This document shows positions 47,902 through 60,500 of a DNA stretch of 64,000 nucleotides, one piece after another. The stretch is from NCBI GenBank assembly GCA_003116975.1, contig BGKB01000031.1, positions 434,001-498,000 on the forward strand. The letters are read 5' to 3'. Below the pieces are notes generated by a model. The model was not told where the DNA came from, ran no database searches, and worked only from the letters and a program-made list of their open reading frames with translations. Position 1 is the stretch's first letter. Every line of letters starts with the position of its first letter. A program made the translations under genes and the position numbers. Source of the DNA: Aurantiochytrium sp. KH105. Taxonomy: Eukaryota > Sar > Bigyra > Thraustochytrida > Thraustochytriidae.

Positions 47902-48785
47902 CGCGTACTCGCGCGCGACCTTTTGTTAAAGCTCGCCGCCTCGGCCGTACCTCTCGCCCGCGCCTGCGCTGCGCTGCGCTGCGCTGCGCTGCGCTGCGGC
48001 GGCCAGCGAGGGAGGGAGGCGCCGCGAGCAGCTCGGCCGCGCCGGCGCGTCGCGGGCGGGAGAGGCGAGAAAGCGAGCTCGTGGCCAAGGCGCGACCCGG
48101 AGCGAGCGAGCGGATGGGAAGAGGAGAGGAAAGGCAACAGCGAGAGCGCGGTGCGCGCGCTGGCGGTGCGGCGGACTCGAGCTCGTCGGCGCGCCAGCCA
48201 GCCGGCCAGACAGACAGACAGACACCTGGCTCGCTGGCCTGCGGCGGCAGCGTGCGACAGCTGCTGCTGCCCTGGCGGCGTTGCTGCGCGCGTGGGTGGG
48301 TGGGTGGGTGGGTGGTATGGTGTCGCTTGGTTGCAGCAGCCAGCTGCCATGGCTGCTGCTGCTGCGGCTCGCACTCCGCGGCGCGATGGCGGGGCGCACA
48401 CCCTCCCACCTACCCGCGCACACCTTTCTTCGCATAATTTGTATCTAAGATTGCGCTCAAGTCAGGGTCCGGTGAGATGGGTGGCGCCGGCCTCGTTGGG
48501 ACATAGATACCGGACCCGGGACGCGCACGTGGCGAGCGAGACGGCTCGTCGCGCGACCTAACCTGGGTGGGCGCAAACCTAACCGGGGCCGCTCGACTTA
48601 ACCACCGCCACGCGACGCGCCGCGGGAGGAAGACAAGACTCAGAGAGAGAGTTAGTTGGTTGCAGTGAAATACTTGAAGGGCGCGCAGAACGCGAGCCGA
48701 GGCCCAGCGGCGAGAGGCGAGGCGAGGAGAGCGAGAGCGAGTGAACAAACCAGCAACGCGAGCGACGCGCGCACCTGAGGTTGTT

Positions 48786-48786
<1 letters not shown>

Positions 48787-48826
<40 letters not shown>
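48787..48826. repeat. CAG trinucleotide repeat
   Basis: About 13 consecutive CAG units, about 135-170 bp upstream of the HELLS ATG, probably 5'UTR. Confidence 0.9.
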
Positions 48827-48828
<2 letters not shown>

Positions 48829-48958
48829 CTTGCCGAGTCAATCAATCAACCAGTCGCAGGCCATCGCACGTACATCGCCGTTGGACGCCGACGAGGAGAT
48901 CGCTAACGACCGACCAGAAGCAGGACCAAAGGACAGGCGACAGACAACCCGAACGAAG

Positions 48959-51148
48959 ATGGTTGCCAAGGGCGCGAAGAAAAGCGCCAAGAGCGACACC
49001 ACGGCGAAAACCTCCGAGAACGTGGACGACGCGGAGGAGAAAATGCTGAAAAAACTCGAGGCAGAGGAGGAAAAGGCGGCCGAGGCCAACGACAAGGATT
49101 GGAAGCCCGAAGCCTCGCGCATTTCGGAGCGCCGCGCGGGAATCACAGAGGCAGAGGCGAGCCAGGCGCTCGAGCGCCTCCTGGCCAAGGCAGAAAAGTA
49201 CACCCAGTTCCTCAACCGGAAACTTATGGGATCCACGCTGGAGGAACCTCGCCCCAAACCAGAGACCGCCGCGCCTGCCTCGAAACGACGCAAAGTGTCC
49301 TCTTCCGGCGCAGGCAAACGCGTGACCGCTGACGCCACGAGTTCGTCCAAGTCAAAGGACAATGAGAACGACGATGATGCGGAGGAGATCCAGCCCTCTG
49401 TGGCTCCAGAAGACGAGCTCGACGAGCACGGCCAGCGCAGACAGCCCAAGTCGCTCACGGGCGGGCGGCTTCGCGACTATCAGGTCAAGGGCTTCAAGTG
49501 GATGGTTGGACTCTACGAGAATGGTCTCCACGGCATTCTTGCCGACGAAATGGGCCTCGGAAAGACCGTGCAGACCGTCGCCATGATCGCTCATCTGCGG
49601 GACATGGGCGCTTACGGCCCATACCTCATCGTCGTGCCCCTCTCGACGATTCACAATTGGGTCAACGAAATCAAAAAGTGGGCTCCAAAGATGCCCGTCC
49701 TTCTCTATCATGGCACCAAGGAGGAGCGGGCCGACATGCGCTCGCGTTTCCTCAAGCCTGCGCGCTCGAACAAACGGGACCTGAAAAAGTTCCCCGTCAC
49801 CGTCACCACATACGACATCGTATGCCGTGACCGCTCTGGCCTGCAACACTGCGATTGGAAGCACATCATCGTTGACGAGGGCCACCGCCTGAAGAACCAC
49901 AAGTGCAAGCTCATCCGCGAGCTCAACCAGCTCTGCGGTGGATCCGTGCTTCGCGGCGGCGCGAATAAGATCCTCCTCACGGGCACACCGCTTCAAAACA
50001 ATCTTGCCGAGCTTTGGAGTCTGCTCAACTTCCTCATGCCCGAGATTTTCGATGACCTCGACTTCTTCCAGTCCGTCTTTGCCTTTGACGGCAGTCGCGG
50101 CACCGAAAACGAGCTCGTGCGCAAGCACGCCGAGGAAAACATTGTCAGCAAGCTGCACAAGATCCTTGCTCCCTTCATGATGCGCAGGCTCAAGTCCGAG
50201 GTCGAAAAGCATCTTCCCAGCAAGAAGGAGGTGGTGGTGTACATCCCCATGACGGCTTCCCAGCGCGACATGTACAAATCGATTGTCGCCAAGGAGTTCG
50301 GCAAACTTCTCGAACTCGCCACCGGTAATAAGACCCAACTCAACAACGTGCTCATGCAGCTCCGAAAGTGCTGTCTGCATCCTTATCTGCACTTTGAGCC
50401 CACCGACGCAACTGGAAACTTTATCAATGACCAACGACTCATCGACACTTCTGGCAAAGTTCGTGCGCTCGACCAAATGCTCACGGCTCTCAAGGCCAAG
50501 GGCCACAAGGTGCTCGTCTTTTCCCAGTTCACCTCCTTGCTCGACATTGTGCAGGACTACATGCAGTTTCTGCGTCCCGAATGGAAGGTTTGCCGCATCG
50601 ATGGAAGCACCTCGCTCGAGGATCGCAAGGCCCAAATGGATGGTTTCAACAACGATCCCGACTACTTTTGTTTTCTTCTCAGCACGAGGGCCGGAGGCGT
50701 CGGTATCAATCTTGTTTCCGCGGATACCGTCATTATCTTTGACAGCGATTGGAATCCGCATCAGGACAATCAGGCGCAGGATCGCGCTCACCGCATCGGA
50801 CAAACCAAGGACGTCATGGTTTACCGTATGATTGCTGCAAATTCGATCGAGCTCAAGATCCTCGAGCGCGCAAATAGCAAGCGCAAACTCGAGCGTGTCG
50901 TCTGCGCAAAGCAGGCCACCATCAACAACTCGGCTAAAACAACCCGTCTCGATGCGGACGAGCTTCGCCAGCTTCTTCGCGACGACTTCACGGGCCACCA
51001 CTCCGACGTGGGTGAAATTTCGGACGAGACGCTCGCCACACTTTTGGATCGCAAAAAGGTTCTCAGTGGCGAGGTGCCTCGTAGCGGTAACGGCTACGAA
51101 ATTGTCGAGCACCAGGCGTCGTCGATTGTTGGCAGCGTCAACAAGTGA
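48959..51148 (+). CDS. HELLS: HELLS/DDM1 (LSH)-type SNF2 chromatin remodeller, 729 aa
   Basis: HELLS/DDM1 remodels nucleosomes and supports DNA methylation and heterochromatin in animals and plants. The SNF2 ATPase has RLRDYQVKGFKWMVGLYENG, Walker A ADEMGLGKTVQT, PLSTIHNWVNEIKKW, the DEAH-box variant IIVDEGHRLKNHKCKLIREL (very LSH-like), LLTGTPLQNNLAELWSLLNF and MMRRLKSEVEKHLP. The helicase C part has KVLVFSQFTSLLDI, RIDGSTSLEDR, LLSTRAGGVGINLV and RAHRIGQTKDVMVYR. The ATG at 48959 (MVAKGAKKSAKSDTTAKTSE) is chosen; a TTG opens the frame 43 codons earlier. The N-terminus is charged, and no bromo-, chromo- or HAND-SANT-SLIDE domain is seen. Confidence 0.93.
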   Translation: MVAKGAKKSAKSDTTAKTSENVDDAEEKMLKKLEAEEEKAAEANDKDWKPEASRISERRAGITEAEASQALERLLAKAEKYTQFLNRKLMGSTLEEPRPKPETAAPASKRRKVSSSGAGKRVTADATSSSKSKDNENDDDAEEIQPSVAPEDELDEHGQRRQPKSLTGGRLRDYQVKGFKWMVGLYENGLHGILADEMGLGKTVQTVAMIAHLRDMGAYGPYLIVVPLSTIHNWVNEIKKWAPKMPVLLYHGTKEERADMRSRFLKPARSNKRDLKKFPVTVTTYDIVCRDRSGLQHCDWKHIIVDEGHRLKNHKCKLIRELNQLCGGSVLRGGANKILLTGTPLQNNLAELWSLLNFLMPEIFDDLDFFQSVFAFDGSRGTENELVRKHAEENIVSKLHKILAPFMMRRLKSEVEKHLPSKKEVVVYIPMTASQRDMYKSIVAKEFGKLLELATGNKTQLNNVLMQLRKCCLHPYLHFEPTDATGNFINDQRLIDTSGKVRALDQMLTALKAKGHKVLVFSQFTSLLDIVQDYMQFLRPEWKVCRIDGSTSLEDRKAQMDGFNNDPDYFCFLLSTRAGGVGINLVSADTVIIFDSDWNPHQDNQAQDRAHRIGQTKDVMVYRMIAANSIELKILERANSKRKLERVVCAKQATINNSAKTTRLDADELRQLLRDDFTGHHSDVGEISDETLATLLDRKKVLSGEVPRSGNGYEIVEHQASSIVGSVNK

Positions 51149-51305
51149 ATAAAACGCACAAGAAGGGCAAAAGCAACCAAGACAATGAGAGAAGAAGAGA
51201 TGAGTATCCAAATGTTTGCGTTGCTCGGCTGCGTCACAATGGAAAAAATTATGTATCGCAGTCATGAACGTTTTCTCGTTACGTGATCTTTCCTGCTGAT
51301 GCACT

Positions 51306-51344
<39 letters not shown>

Positions 51345-51506
51345 GAATAGGGACGGAGCAAATGAAAAGATGTGTCTATGTTCTGTGTGGGTGAATCTTT
51401 GTTGTGAGTTGATCCTTGCAACCGCGAATCGCGGTCTTTTTATGTTTTATGAACAACAAGTGAATAGCCAACATGATTTACCTTGTCTGCTTATTCTTTG
51501 TCCAGT
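51149..51506. other. Convergent 3' region with CT tract
   Basis: A CT tract (51310-51343) and A/T-rich sequence lie between the convergent HELLS and SFI1 genes. No gene is seen. Confidence 0.5.
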
Positions 51507-54500
51507 CTAGAACCTCGATGCCGATGACCTCGAGAGCTGTAGCTGCAAGAGCGACTCCCGGGCACGATCTCCCACCTGTCGAATAGACGCTGCTGCCTCG
51601 AGGCGATGTCGCTGCGAGCGCCCAGCTTGCTCATTTAAGGCATGAATACGTAATCTGCAGAATGCTTGCTGTGCATGCGCCATTGTCCACGCGTCATCGA
51701 TGCGCCCCAACGCGCGCACGATTTGCCGATCTTTGCGCACTTTGACTTTCCAGGCGCGCCATGCGCCAAAAACTTTTGCTTGCTGTAGCTTTTCCTTCGC
51801 CGATGCAGAAATGCGTCCTGTGCGCAGAACAAGCGATTCGTAGCGCGCGACCCTTCTGCAAGCACACGCATGCCGGGCAAGGCACGCAAACGCAAGTCTC
51901 ATCGTACTCACTTCCCAAGACTTGAGCGTCATCACCTGCTCAACTCTTGCACGCAGCGCTTTGGCGGCTCGAGCCAATTGCATTCGTTTTCTCCACCTCG
52001 CCCAGCTTTCCTCCATCAATCGACTTTGTCTTTGTAACCTCAGTCCCTCAAAACGAACCACCCGCTCGTGCGAGGCAGACCACAGACGCAGTGCCCATCG
52101 TTGTTCTTGCATGGTATGAACACGGACCAAGCGTTCTGCTCGCGCTCGAGACTCGCGATGGGCAAGCTGCCATCCTCGTAGTGTTCGTCCTTTCAACCGG
52201 CGATCGCAAGCGCGCTTCGCTTGAACTACCAAATGGTCGAGAAGTCTCTGACGTTCTACATTAACCTTCCAGCGCGCCAACGAACGCCTTATCCGCAAAG
52301 AATCGCATCGTCTTATCATCCGAGCAATCGTTTGCGAACGAAGCCTTTCCGTACGCTTCGAAGTCCTTCCGGAAAGACGAACCCAGGCCTCTTCGAGTTT
52401 CCTGGCGCGAGTTCGATGAAGTTGGTCTCGCGACCAAAGACGAAAGAGCGCACATCTTTTCTCGAGAACCAAATGTTGCTGCGCCGCTTTGCTCCTCATG
52501 ACCTGAAAACACCATTGCTTCCAGCCGAGATGCAGCCGCCACCGGCACCATTTGAGCAAAGTTCTCTCGAATGCACATATTTTCGTGGCATGCCGCCATA
52601 ATCGAAGAAAAGCAAGACCAGCTCGCCTCTTCCAATACACTTTTGTCCAGGACAAGAGACGGCGCGTTGCACGCTTGAGAGCGTTCCCGCGCTCCACGAG
52701 TTCCTTCCAGTGACGCAGAGCGTCGCGAAGTGATGCTTGCAGCAAACGGCGCCGCGCGCAAGAAAGCGTCCGTGCCAATTTCTGCCATTGTCCTAACGCA
52801 TCCTTGATGTGACGGAACCTCAGTCGGGAAATAACACGAGACATCAGCCGATCTCGCTGCGCCTTCTCATATATAGTGGTTTTCCATACGGCGAAGGCTG
52901 CTCTCTGCCGACCAGTCTTCCAACGCATGATGAAACCCCGGAGGGTGTTCCGTCGAAACATGGCAATTTGCTCAGCGTGACCCTCTGCGACAGCGTACTC
53001 TTGCCAGATTCGAAGAGCAGAGCGGAGCCTTAAAACTTGTCCCTGCTGGAAGAGTCTGCGCAAAAACCGCATTTTCAGATCCCGCTCTTGTTCTGCAGCA
53101 CGAAAATGCGCAGCGGACCGCTGCCATTGTACAAAGCCGGCATACAAGCTGCGGGCCTTCCATCTTGCTAAAAATCTATGCAAAATTTGGTGCCGAAACG
53201 AGCCAACTTGTTCTGCATGCATCAAGCCTGCAGCACGTTGCTGCCACCTTTGGAACGCGGAGCGTAGCTTGCTCGTTTTCGAATGAGAAAGAAGCCTTCG
53301 CACACATTGCCGACGTTGCATGATCTCACGTGCTTCCAATACCGCGGACGCGGCACACGCTTTCAAGTGTAAAAATGCAGCGCGCTTATGCCGGGTCTTC
53401 CATCGCTGTACAAAGACACGCAGAGACCTGCGTCGTGTGACTTCAGCCGTTTGTAGTTGTGAAGCTCCAAGCGCATGACGAAGCAAGATCTGGAACGCCA
53501 CATACGCACGTCGTGATTTCCAGCGCCGGAGGAAGCGACGCATGGCCTCGCGGCGCACGCAGATGTCGCGTTGGATACGCACACAATTTCGCCAAAGAGA
53601 CCACGCTGCGTGCAGCCTTTTCTTCTGCCAACGAGCGAGACAACGCAAGAGACTCGCAGAACGCCACCGCCGCTGGCTCTCCGTCATGCTGACGCTCTGC
53701 ACAAGAACTGCAGAAAACGGACGAGCTGCTTCGTCTGGTAAAGCCTCATTAGCTAATGCAGCACTCTCAGCTGAGATAGCTGCGGCCTTGGCCGATGTGT
53801 AAAGAGTCCACTGGCGGAACGCAAGAGCGCTACGGCGATTCAACCAACGCCGCATGACTCGGACGGCTCGTTTCTGATGCGCCAAACTTCTTGCATTCGA
53901 GCGTAGAGCCTCAAAACCTCTTCGTGCGCCACTGAGCAGCGCGATGCGCACCACACGTTGCATGAGCCGCCTCACACGACGCGCGTTTGTCTTCCATCTC
54001 TGGAATCCAGCTGCAACTTTTGTATGGCGCGCGATGTTCCACTTGCGAAATACGTGTTCCACTTGCTTGGCGCGATGACACATCGAACGCCACTGACTCA
54101 TCGCAGCCACTAAGGCGCGTCTTCGCCACCGAATAATGATTCTTTTGCAAAGACGATCAGCTCTTGCTGCATAATCGCTAGCCCTGGTCCACTTCTTCCA
54201 TGTTTCACTGAGGACGCGCAAACGTCGAGATTGTAAAATTCGTTGCACCACGGAGTGCATGAGCGTCATGCAGTGCGCGTGTTTGGCAAGTCGAGCGAAT
54301 GCCCAGCGAACTGGTCCAAGGCTCCAATGCAATACCACTCTCTTCGCCACGGCGAGACGCGCCTGTGTAAGTGCAGCCTTCGTTGCCCACTCGTGCCAGG
54401 AGCGAAAAGCATTTCGAGCGCATCGTGTTTTCCATTGCTGCAAGACCTTTGCACAGACCTGCCGCCTTTGTTGCACTGCCTGTGCAGCAGCACGCCAGCG

Positions 54501-57500
54501 AGTCCATGCGTCTCGAACGAGTCGGGTTCGCCATCGTAACAATACTCGTTCTAGCTCTTTTCTTGCGGGACATAGAGTCACCTTTGCAGACCAGGTGGTG
54601 AACGCAAGGTAGAGTTTCTGATTGTGCCACCGTACGAGTAAGCGCCGCATGACCTGAGCCTGGTGTTTTGCTACGAGACAAGAGGCTTTATACTTTTGCC
54701 AGGCAGTAGCAAGGTGACGAAGTCGCCATTGACGTAAGACCTTCTCGAGCTGCCTTGATCGCTGCGCGTTGAATTTCAGGTGAATCAGACCTTGACGCGC
54801 GATACGCTTCGCCCATCTTCGAAGTACATTGACAAGGATCGATCTTGTTTTGCGTGACCAAGACGCCCAATGCGCAAATGCGGCAGCCTTTGCACGAGAT
54901 CTATTGCGGAGAAGTGCGCCGCAGCCTCTTTGAATCCGCAAAGAGGCAACATCTCGCTGCGCGAGCACTTCGCGCCATGTGCGAAATGCGGTTGCGAGAT
55001 GCCGCCGCTCCCAGCGAGCTGCAACCCTGCAGAGTACTCGATCGAACGTACAGCACTGCCCCAGCTGAGAAAAGGCTTGCGCCAATTGATGCTTTTCCCA
55101 AAACAGACAGGCTCGCGCCAGCGTTGCCTTCTTTGCATGTACCACAGACCTCCATTGCGCAAAGGTACGCCGAGTCAGCCCATGACGCCAGCGTCCAATT
55201 GCGCTGCGCAAAGCTTGCATTTTCACGGCGTAAACACGAGCTTCTATATCGCGTTCGCGCCAGCTGGAAAATGCTTGACGGACCGCCCTTACGCTCCAGC
55301 GCCACATGACCCGGGAAATCAGCTTTTGCGTGCGCGCGTGCTCGTGAAGACGCGAAAACGCAGCGCGTTGACCTCTTGCTTGGAACCGGGCAATCGTTCG
55401 ACGCAATATTTGCGTTGACCTGGAATGAACATTTTTCCACTGCGTAAAGGCCGCACCTTGCTTTGCTCGGTACCATCGCTGCAAAATGATCTTGGCTCTG
55501 CGAAGCACCGCGGACGTAATCCGTGCCTGGTGCGCCCACGCTTTCCATGTGGACAGTGCAGATGCAAGCCTAAGGGATTGCTGAGAGTGCAAGATCCTTA
55601 GGACGTGGCGCATGTGTGACTTTACACGCTGCTGGCTCTGCACGGCCGCAAGCAGTCCGCGAAATGCTTTTCGCAAAAAGGCTGTTCTCCACTGAATCAG
55701 AAATAAATTGTGTGTGCTCAGCTTCTTTGCATAAGATTCCCACTGCGCAAATGAGCTGCGCAAACGTCGAGTTACCAACATTGCATCCAGGGTGTCCAGA
55801 CGTTTTGAAAGCGAAGTTGCCGAGGCCCAAATCCGGAATGACTTGTTCTGCATCCTTGTAAATGTCGTTTTTCGCAGGACTTGGAAGAGAAAGCGTGCTT
55901 TGAGGGAATGTGCCAAAAAGCTCCGGTCGCGCCAGACCCGAAAGGCCATCAACGTACGTGTGCGATCGTTGCGAGAGAAAGCCCTTTGAAAGATTGAGCA
56001 CGCAAGTCGTCGACGAATGAGCTTCTCAGCGTTCTTTCGCTCGGACTCGCTACGAAGCATTGTCACATACGTCTTCCATCTAGTCAATCCGTTTTGCAGC
56101 CTCGAAATCTTCACTTGCAATATTTTTGCTCGCACGCGTGCGATTCTTCGAATTTTGGAAACAGACACGTACCGGGCCCATGCACGGTAAAAGATGCCGA
56201 GACGAACGCTGCGCCTGCGTTCGTGCCAGCCTTTCATTAAGGTCTTGTGCTTCCGCAAACGCCGCGCGCGTGCAGCCCATTTCTGGAATAGAAAATGACA
56301 GCGCTCGAGGCGTCTCGCACACGTCGCAGACTCGATGTGACGAGCGATCTTTGATTGTCTTCTCCAGATCACCATTGCTCCTTCCAGGGTGCGACGGTAA
56401 AGACTCCAGAGATATCGTTCAAGGATCTTCTGCATGTGCTGAAGTCGCAACCACTGCCCAAAGGCTTTGCGCAAGGCAGATCGTCTCCAGCGCCATAGAG
56501 CGCGTGCGAGTACCATTCTGCAACGTGCGTGAACCCACAGCGCACGCCACCCTCGAGCAAGCTGAGCTGTTCTACTTGCTGCGCAGACCCGGTGGCAGAT
56601 TTCAAGACCAACACGAAATCGCGACTGAGAGAGCATTGACTTTGCAACACGCATATGTCGACTGTATCGTCTTGCCTTTTCGAGACGCATCATTTGGTCA
56701 GCCCGCCGTCGCCAGCGAGAGAAAAAGTGTCGCAGCGCCAGTTTGTGACTGCGAAAGTACACAAGCTTGACAAACCGACATACGTTCCCAGCCCGGATGC
56801 CAGTGTCGCGCAAGCGCTGAAAAGCTAGCCTTTTCCGGCGCTGAGTTCCATGCCTCATAGTGTTTCGTAGGAGCTTATGACGGCGGACCATTGCACACCA
56901 TGCTTGGAAAGCCGCCTTTTGAGTGTGCAGACGCCATGACCAGTGCATCCATGTCATTTGGCTCCATATGCATGAACGTCGAGTCGCCTCATTGACCTTG
57001 GTCCAAAGTTTCCAAGACGCAAAGGTCTCCGCAAGAAGCTCCCGCGCCTCGACCTGCTTGAGAGCCAGTGATGTGACCAGCTGGAACGAATCTGATGCGT
57101 CCATGTGTTCCGCAGTATACCATGCTTCCACAGAGCGCACACTTGCTAGACATTTCCATTGCTGAAATGCTTCGCGCTTGGCAGCCACGCGCCCACGTGC
57201 TCGTGCTTGCAATAGCATGGACTGCAACAAGCGAGAGCCTCGAGCATGAGCCTGTAGCGCATTCCAACCACAACGGAGCGCAAAGAGAGTACGTGAACTT
57301 ACGAGACGCTCAGCTGCGCGACTTGTGTGCGTGCAGCGTTCCGTCCAACGCGCCCAGATGCGAAAGCTTTGAGCCAGACGCCCCGAGGAGACTCTGCGAT
57401 GCAATGCCAATAAAGTACGACGTAAGATCTCCGTCCTGTGTCTGTGAAATTGAATGCGAAGTTTTCTTTGGCCAGCGCGAATGCCGCGTTGCGCGTGCAG

Positions 57501-60500
57501 AGCGCCGCGCCATGCGTCAAATGCGTGCCTTTGACGAATGAGCCTCTGTGTAGTGCGTTTTTGCTTCCACGTTGTAAAATGAGCTCTTTCAACGAAAGCA
57601 CGCTTTTGGGCGTTCACGCCCCCTTGCTTAACCTCCAGCGTCATNTGAGAGCCAGTGATGTGACCAGCTGGAACGAATCTGATGCGTCCATGTGTTCCGC
57701 AGTATACCATGCTTCCACAGAGCGCACACTTGCTAGACATTTCCATTGCTGAAATGCTTCGCGCTTGGCAGCCACGCGCCCACGTGCTCGTGCTTGCAAT
57801 AGCATGGACTGCAACAAGCGAGAGCCTCGAGCATGAGCCTGTAGCGCATTCCAACCACAACGGAGCGCAAAGAGAGTACGTGAACTTACGAGACGCTCAG
57901 CTGCGCGACTTGTGTGCGTGCAGCGTTCCGTCCAACGCGCCCAGATGCGAAAGCTTTGAGCCAGACGCCCCGAGGAGACTCTGCGATGCAATGCCAATAA
58001 AGTACGACGTAAGATCTCCGTCCTGTGTCTGTGAAATTGAATGCGAAGTTTTCTTTGGCCAGCGCGAATGCCGCGTTGCGCGTGCAGAGCGCCGCGCCAT
58101 GCGTCAAATGCGTGCCTTTGACGAATGAGCCTCTGTGTAGTGCGTTTTTGCTTCCACGTTGTAAAATGAGCTCTTTCAACGAAAGCACGCTTTTGGGCGT
58201 TCACGCCCCTTGCTAACCTCCAGCGTAGAAATGCGCTCGCGAGGTGCGCGAGCGAATAGGCACGAGCCTGGTTTGCCTGATCTCGGGCAACAAGCCGCCA
58301 CGCCGTAAAGGCATCTTGAAGTCGCGATTGGTCAGCCCACAGCAAACTAGCCTCGAAACTCTGGACGCTTGACAAATGCATCGACCAGAGATGCCACGCT
58401 TGATACAGTGACCGTACTTTCCATCGCGATGCCTGCCTCTGAAGCAACGATTTTCGTCGCAAGCTCACCAAAGTGTTCAGCTTCCATGCATGCAGCACTT
58501 CGCGGGCGACAAAGACCGCTTGTGCGTCCTGAAGGACAGGGCGGAGCGTGAGGTCGACCCAGTGATCCCAATAATATGCCAATCTTGCCGACATAATTCT
58601 TTCCAGCGCCGCGCAGACGGAGTCTGACTTCTTTCTATGTACCGTGCACGCTTCGCGTTCTTTTGCAGTCCAAACTTGCCAACGAGCGAAGCAGCTTGCT
58701 ACATTTGCGCAATGAGTGCCGTCGCCAGAGAGCGACCAGAGAATACGAAGAATTGCCCAGCGTCGCCGATGCACCCATTGGCGCCACATTGCAAAACTTG
58801 AAATAAGGGTCGCATGCTCAAAAGCTGCAACGTTACACGAGATGCAATTGCATCCGTTCAGGGACAATATTGCGCCATCAGTGAACTGCCCCCACGTAAT
58901 TGATGATCCGGGAGAGGGCGAGTCTCCGAACATGTACGTCAGGCCGGACGAGGTGGGACTCTCTGGCCAGATTTCACGCAGAGCAGGCTTTAAAGGCACC
59001 GGCGATGGGTACCTCGTACTCGAAACTGACTGCTCAGCATTGAGTTCGCAGACTTTGTTGACTTGCAAAAGTTTGCCTGTCTGAAAATGATCGGCGCGAT
59101 CTGCAAAGGATCGGTAGCTCATTTGCTTTGATCTGGCCTTTTCGGGTTTTTGAAGCCTGTCTCGAGTGTTGGCTCGTTTTCGCGACGAAAGAAACTCTTG
59201 TGCAGACCAACACGTTTGCGCAACCGAGGAAGTTTCGTAATTGCTTTCGTTGTCATCTTTCTCATGCCTGACAGGATCGCCGTGCAAAGAAGGAAAGGAG
59301 ATACGCGCCTCATGATCTATGTCGGACTTCGCACCAGTTTCCTCATAGAGCTGACTGTTTGAGGAACCTATTGAACCCAAACGTTCCACACCTGATTTAT
59401 ATTTCCCAGATCTTTTGCATTGCACTGATTCTCTCCCCCCCCACTTCTCCGCAGCCTTCGATATTTCTGACGAACTGGAGCGCCTTTTCGTTCTCTCGAT
59501 AAAATCGTCTGACTCATGTCTGCAGCTTTGTGTGCTCATTGAAGAAGTTCTTCTTTCTCTTGTCTGAGACCCTTTATGTGCACCTTCCGACGCGTGTCGC
59601 TGCCCGACAGAACGAAGCCGATTTTTACTTTTGCGACTGCTACTGTGGTCAATGCTTCGAGCAAAACGAGATACATTGCTGGTGTGTGCGTCAGGGATTT
59701 TGTTATCGGACATGAGAACGCTTTGGCTGCCGTAATGATCTTCCTCCTCGCTTGAAGGAATTGTGCACTCCATGCCACTGCCCAGAAGCTTATCCCCGTC
59801 ACTTGTGGAGAGGCTTGACTCCGCTTCGCTCTCGCGATCCTGCTTTTTCCCATTCCCCGAGGCGGACTTTGACTTTTTCTTTTTGAAAATCGTTTTCACT
59901 TGTCCGCGATCCTCTTGACTTGACACTCCCGTATCCTTCTCTTTCTGGTGTATCTTCTGAGACCATCTCTCCTCGACCTCATCGATGAGCTCCGCTTGTT
60001 GTTCTTCATCTCTGCGCTTTCCACAGCGAACTCGCGAGGATCGCGTCACCGCTGCAGAGACATCGTGCACAAGATTCTCATGCGATTCGTCTTCTGTGTT
60101 GACGGCATCAAATTTGACCACGTTTCTTTCTTCTTCAAGCTTACACAGATGGGAGTTGCCTTGTTCCTGCTGTGACTGGAAAATGTGTCTGGTTGCAGTT
60201 CTTCCTCCTCGCTGTGACGAGGCATGCTGTCCATGTCCCGTCCGATGTTTACCAACCACGTCAGCAACATTGTCTTGCTCAGCTGTGGGCCTCTCGACTT
60301 GGCCATCAGCGCATCGTTCGTGGCCGAGGTGGCAAGACTTGGCTTGGTTGGTTCCTTTGCTGCTTTGACGTGCCGAGGAGTTCCTTCCTCTTCGTCGTGG
60401 CAAAGCATGCTGTTCATGTACTGTCCAACGTTTACCAATCACGTCAACAAAATCATCTTGCTCAGTTGTGCGTCTTTCAAATCGGCCATCAGCGCATCGT

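Larger units (their letters stand above)
47537..48958. other. Divergent promoter region between 5-phosphatase and HELLS genes
   Basis: This divergent gap holds four tandem CACGTG (47878-47901), GCGCT pentamers (about 47965-47998), GACA units (about 48208-48222), GGGT tetramers (about 48292-48315) and a CAG run (48787-48826). It is probably shared regulatory DNA plus 5'UTRs. No gene is seen. Confidence 0.55.

Noticed and set aside
49352-51421. Long open frame antisense to the HELLS gene
   Set aside because: It is a mirror of GC-rich helicase codons. It has no domain, while the + strand has every SNF2 motif in order.
57059-58231. A true tandem gene duplication in the SFI1 gene
   Set aside because: The copies are essentially identical, separated by a single N, and break the frame with homopolymer errors at the contig end. 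An assembly cause fits better.
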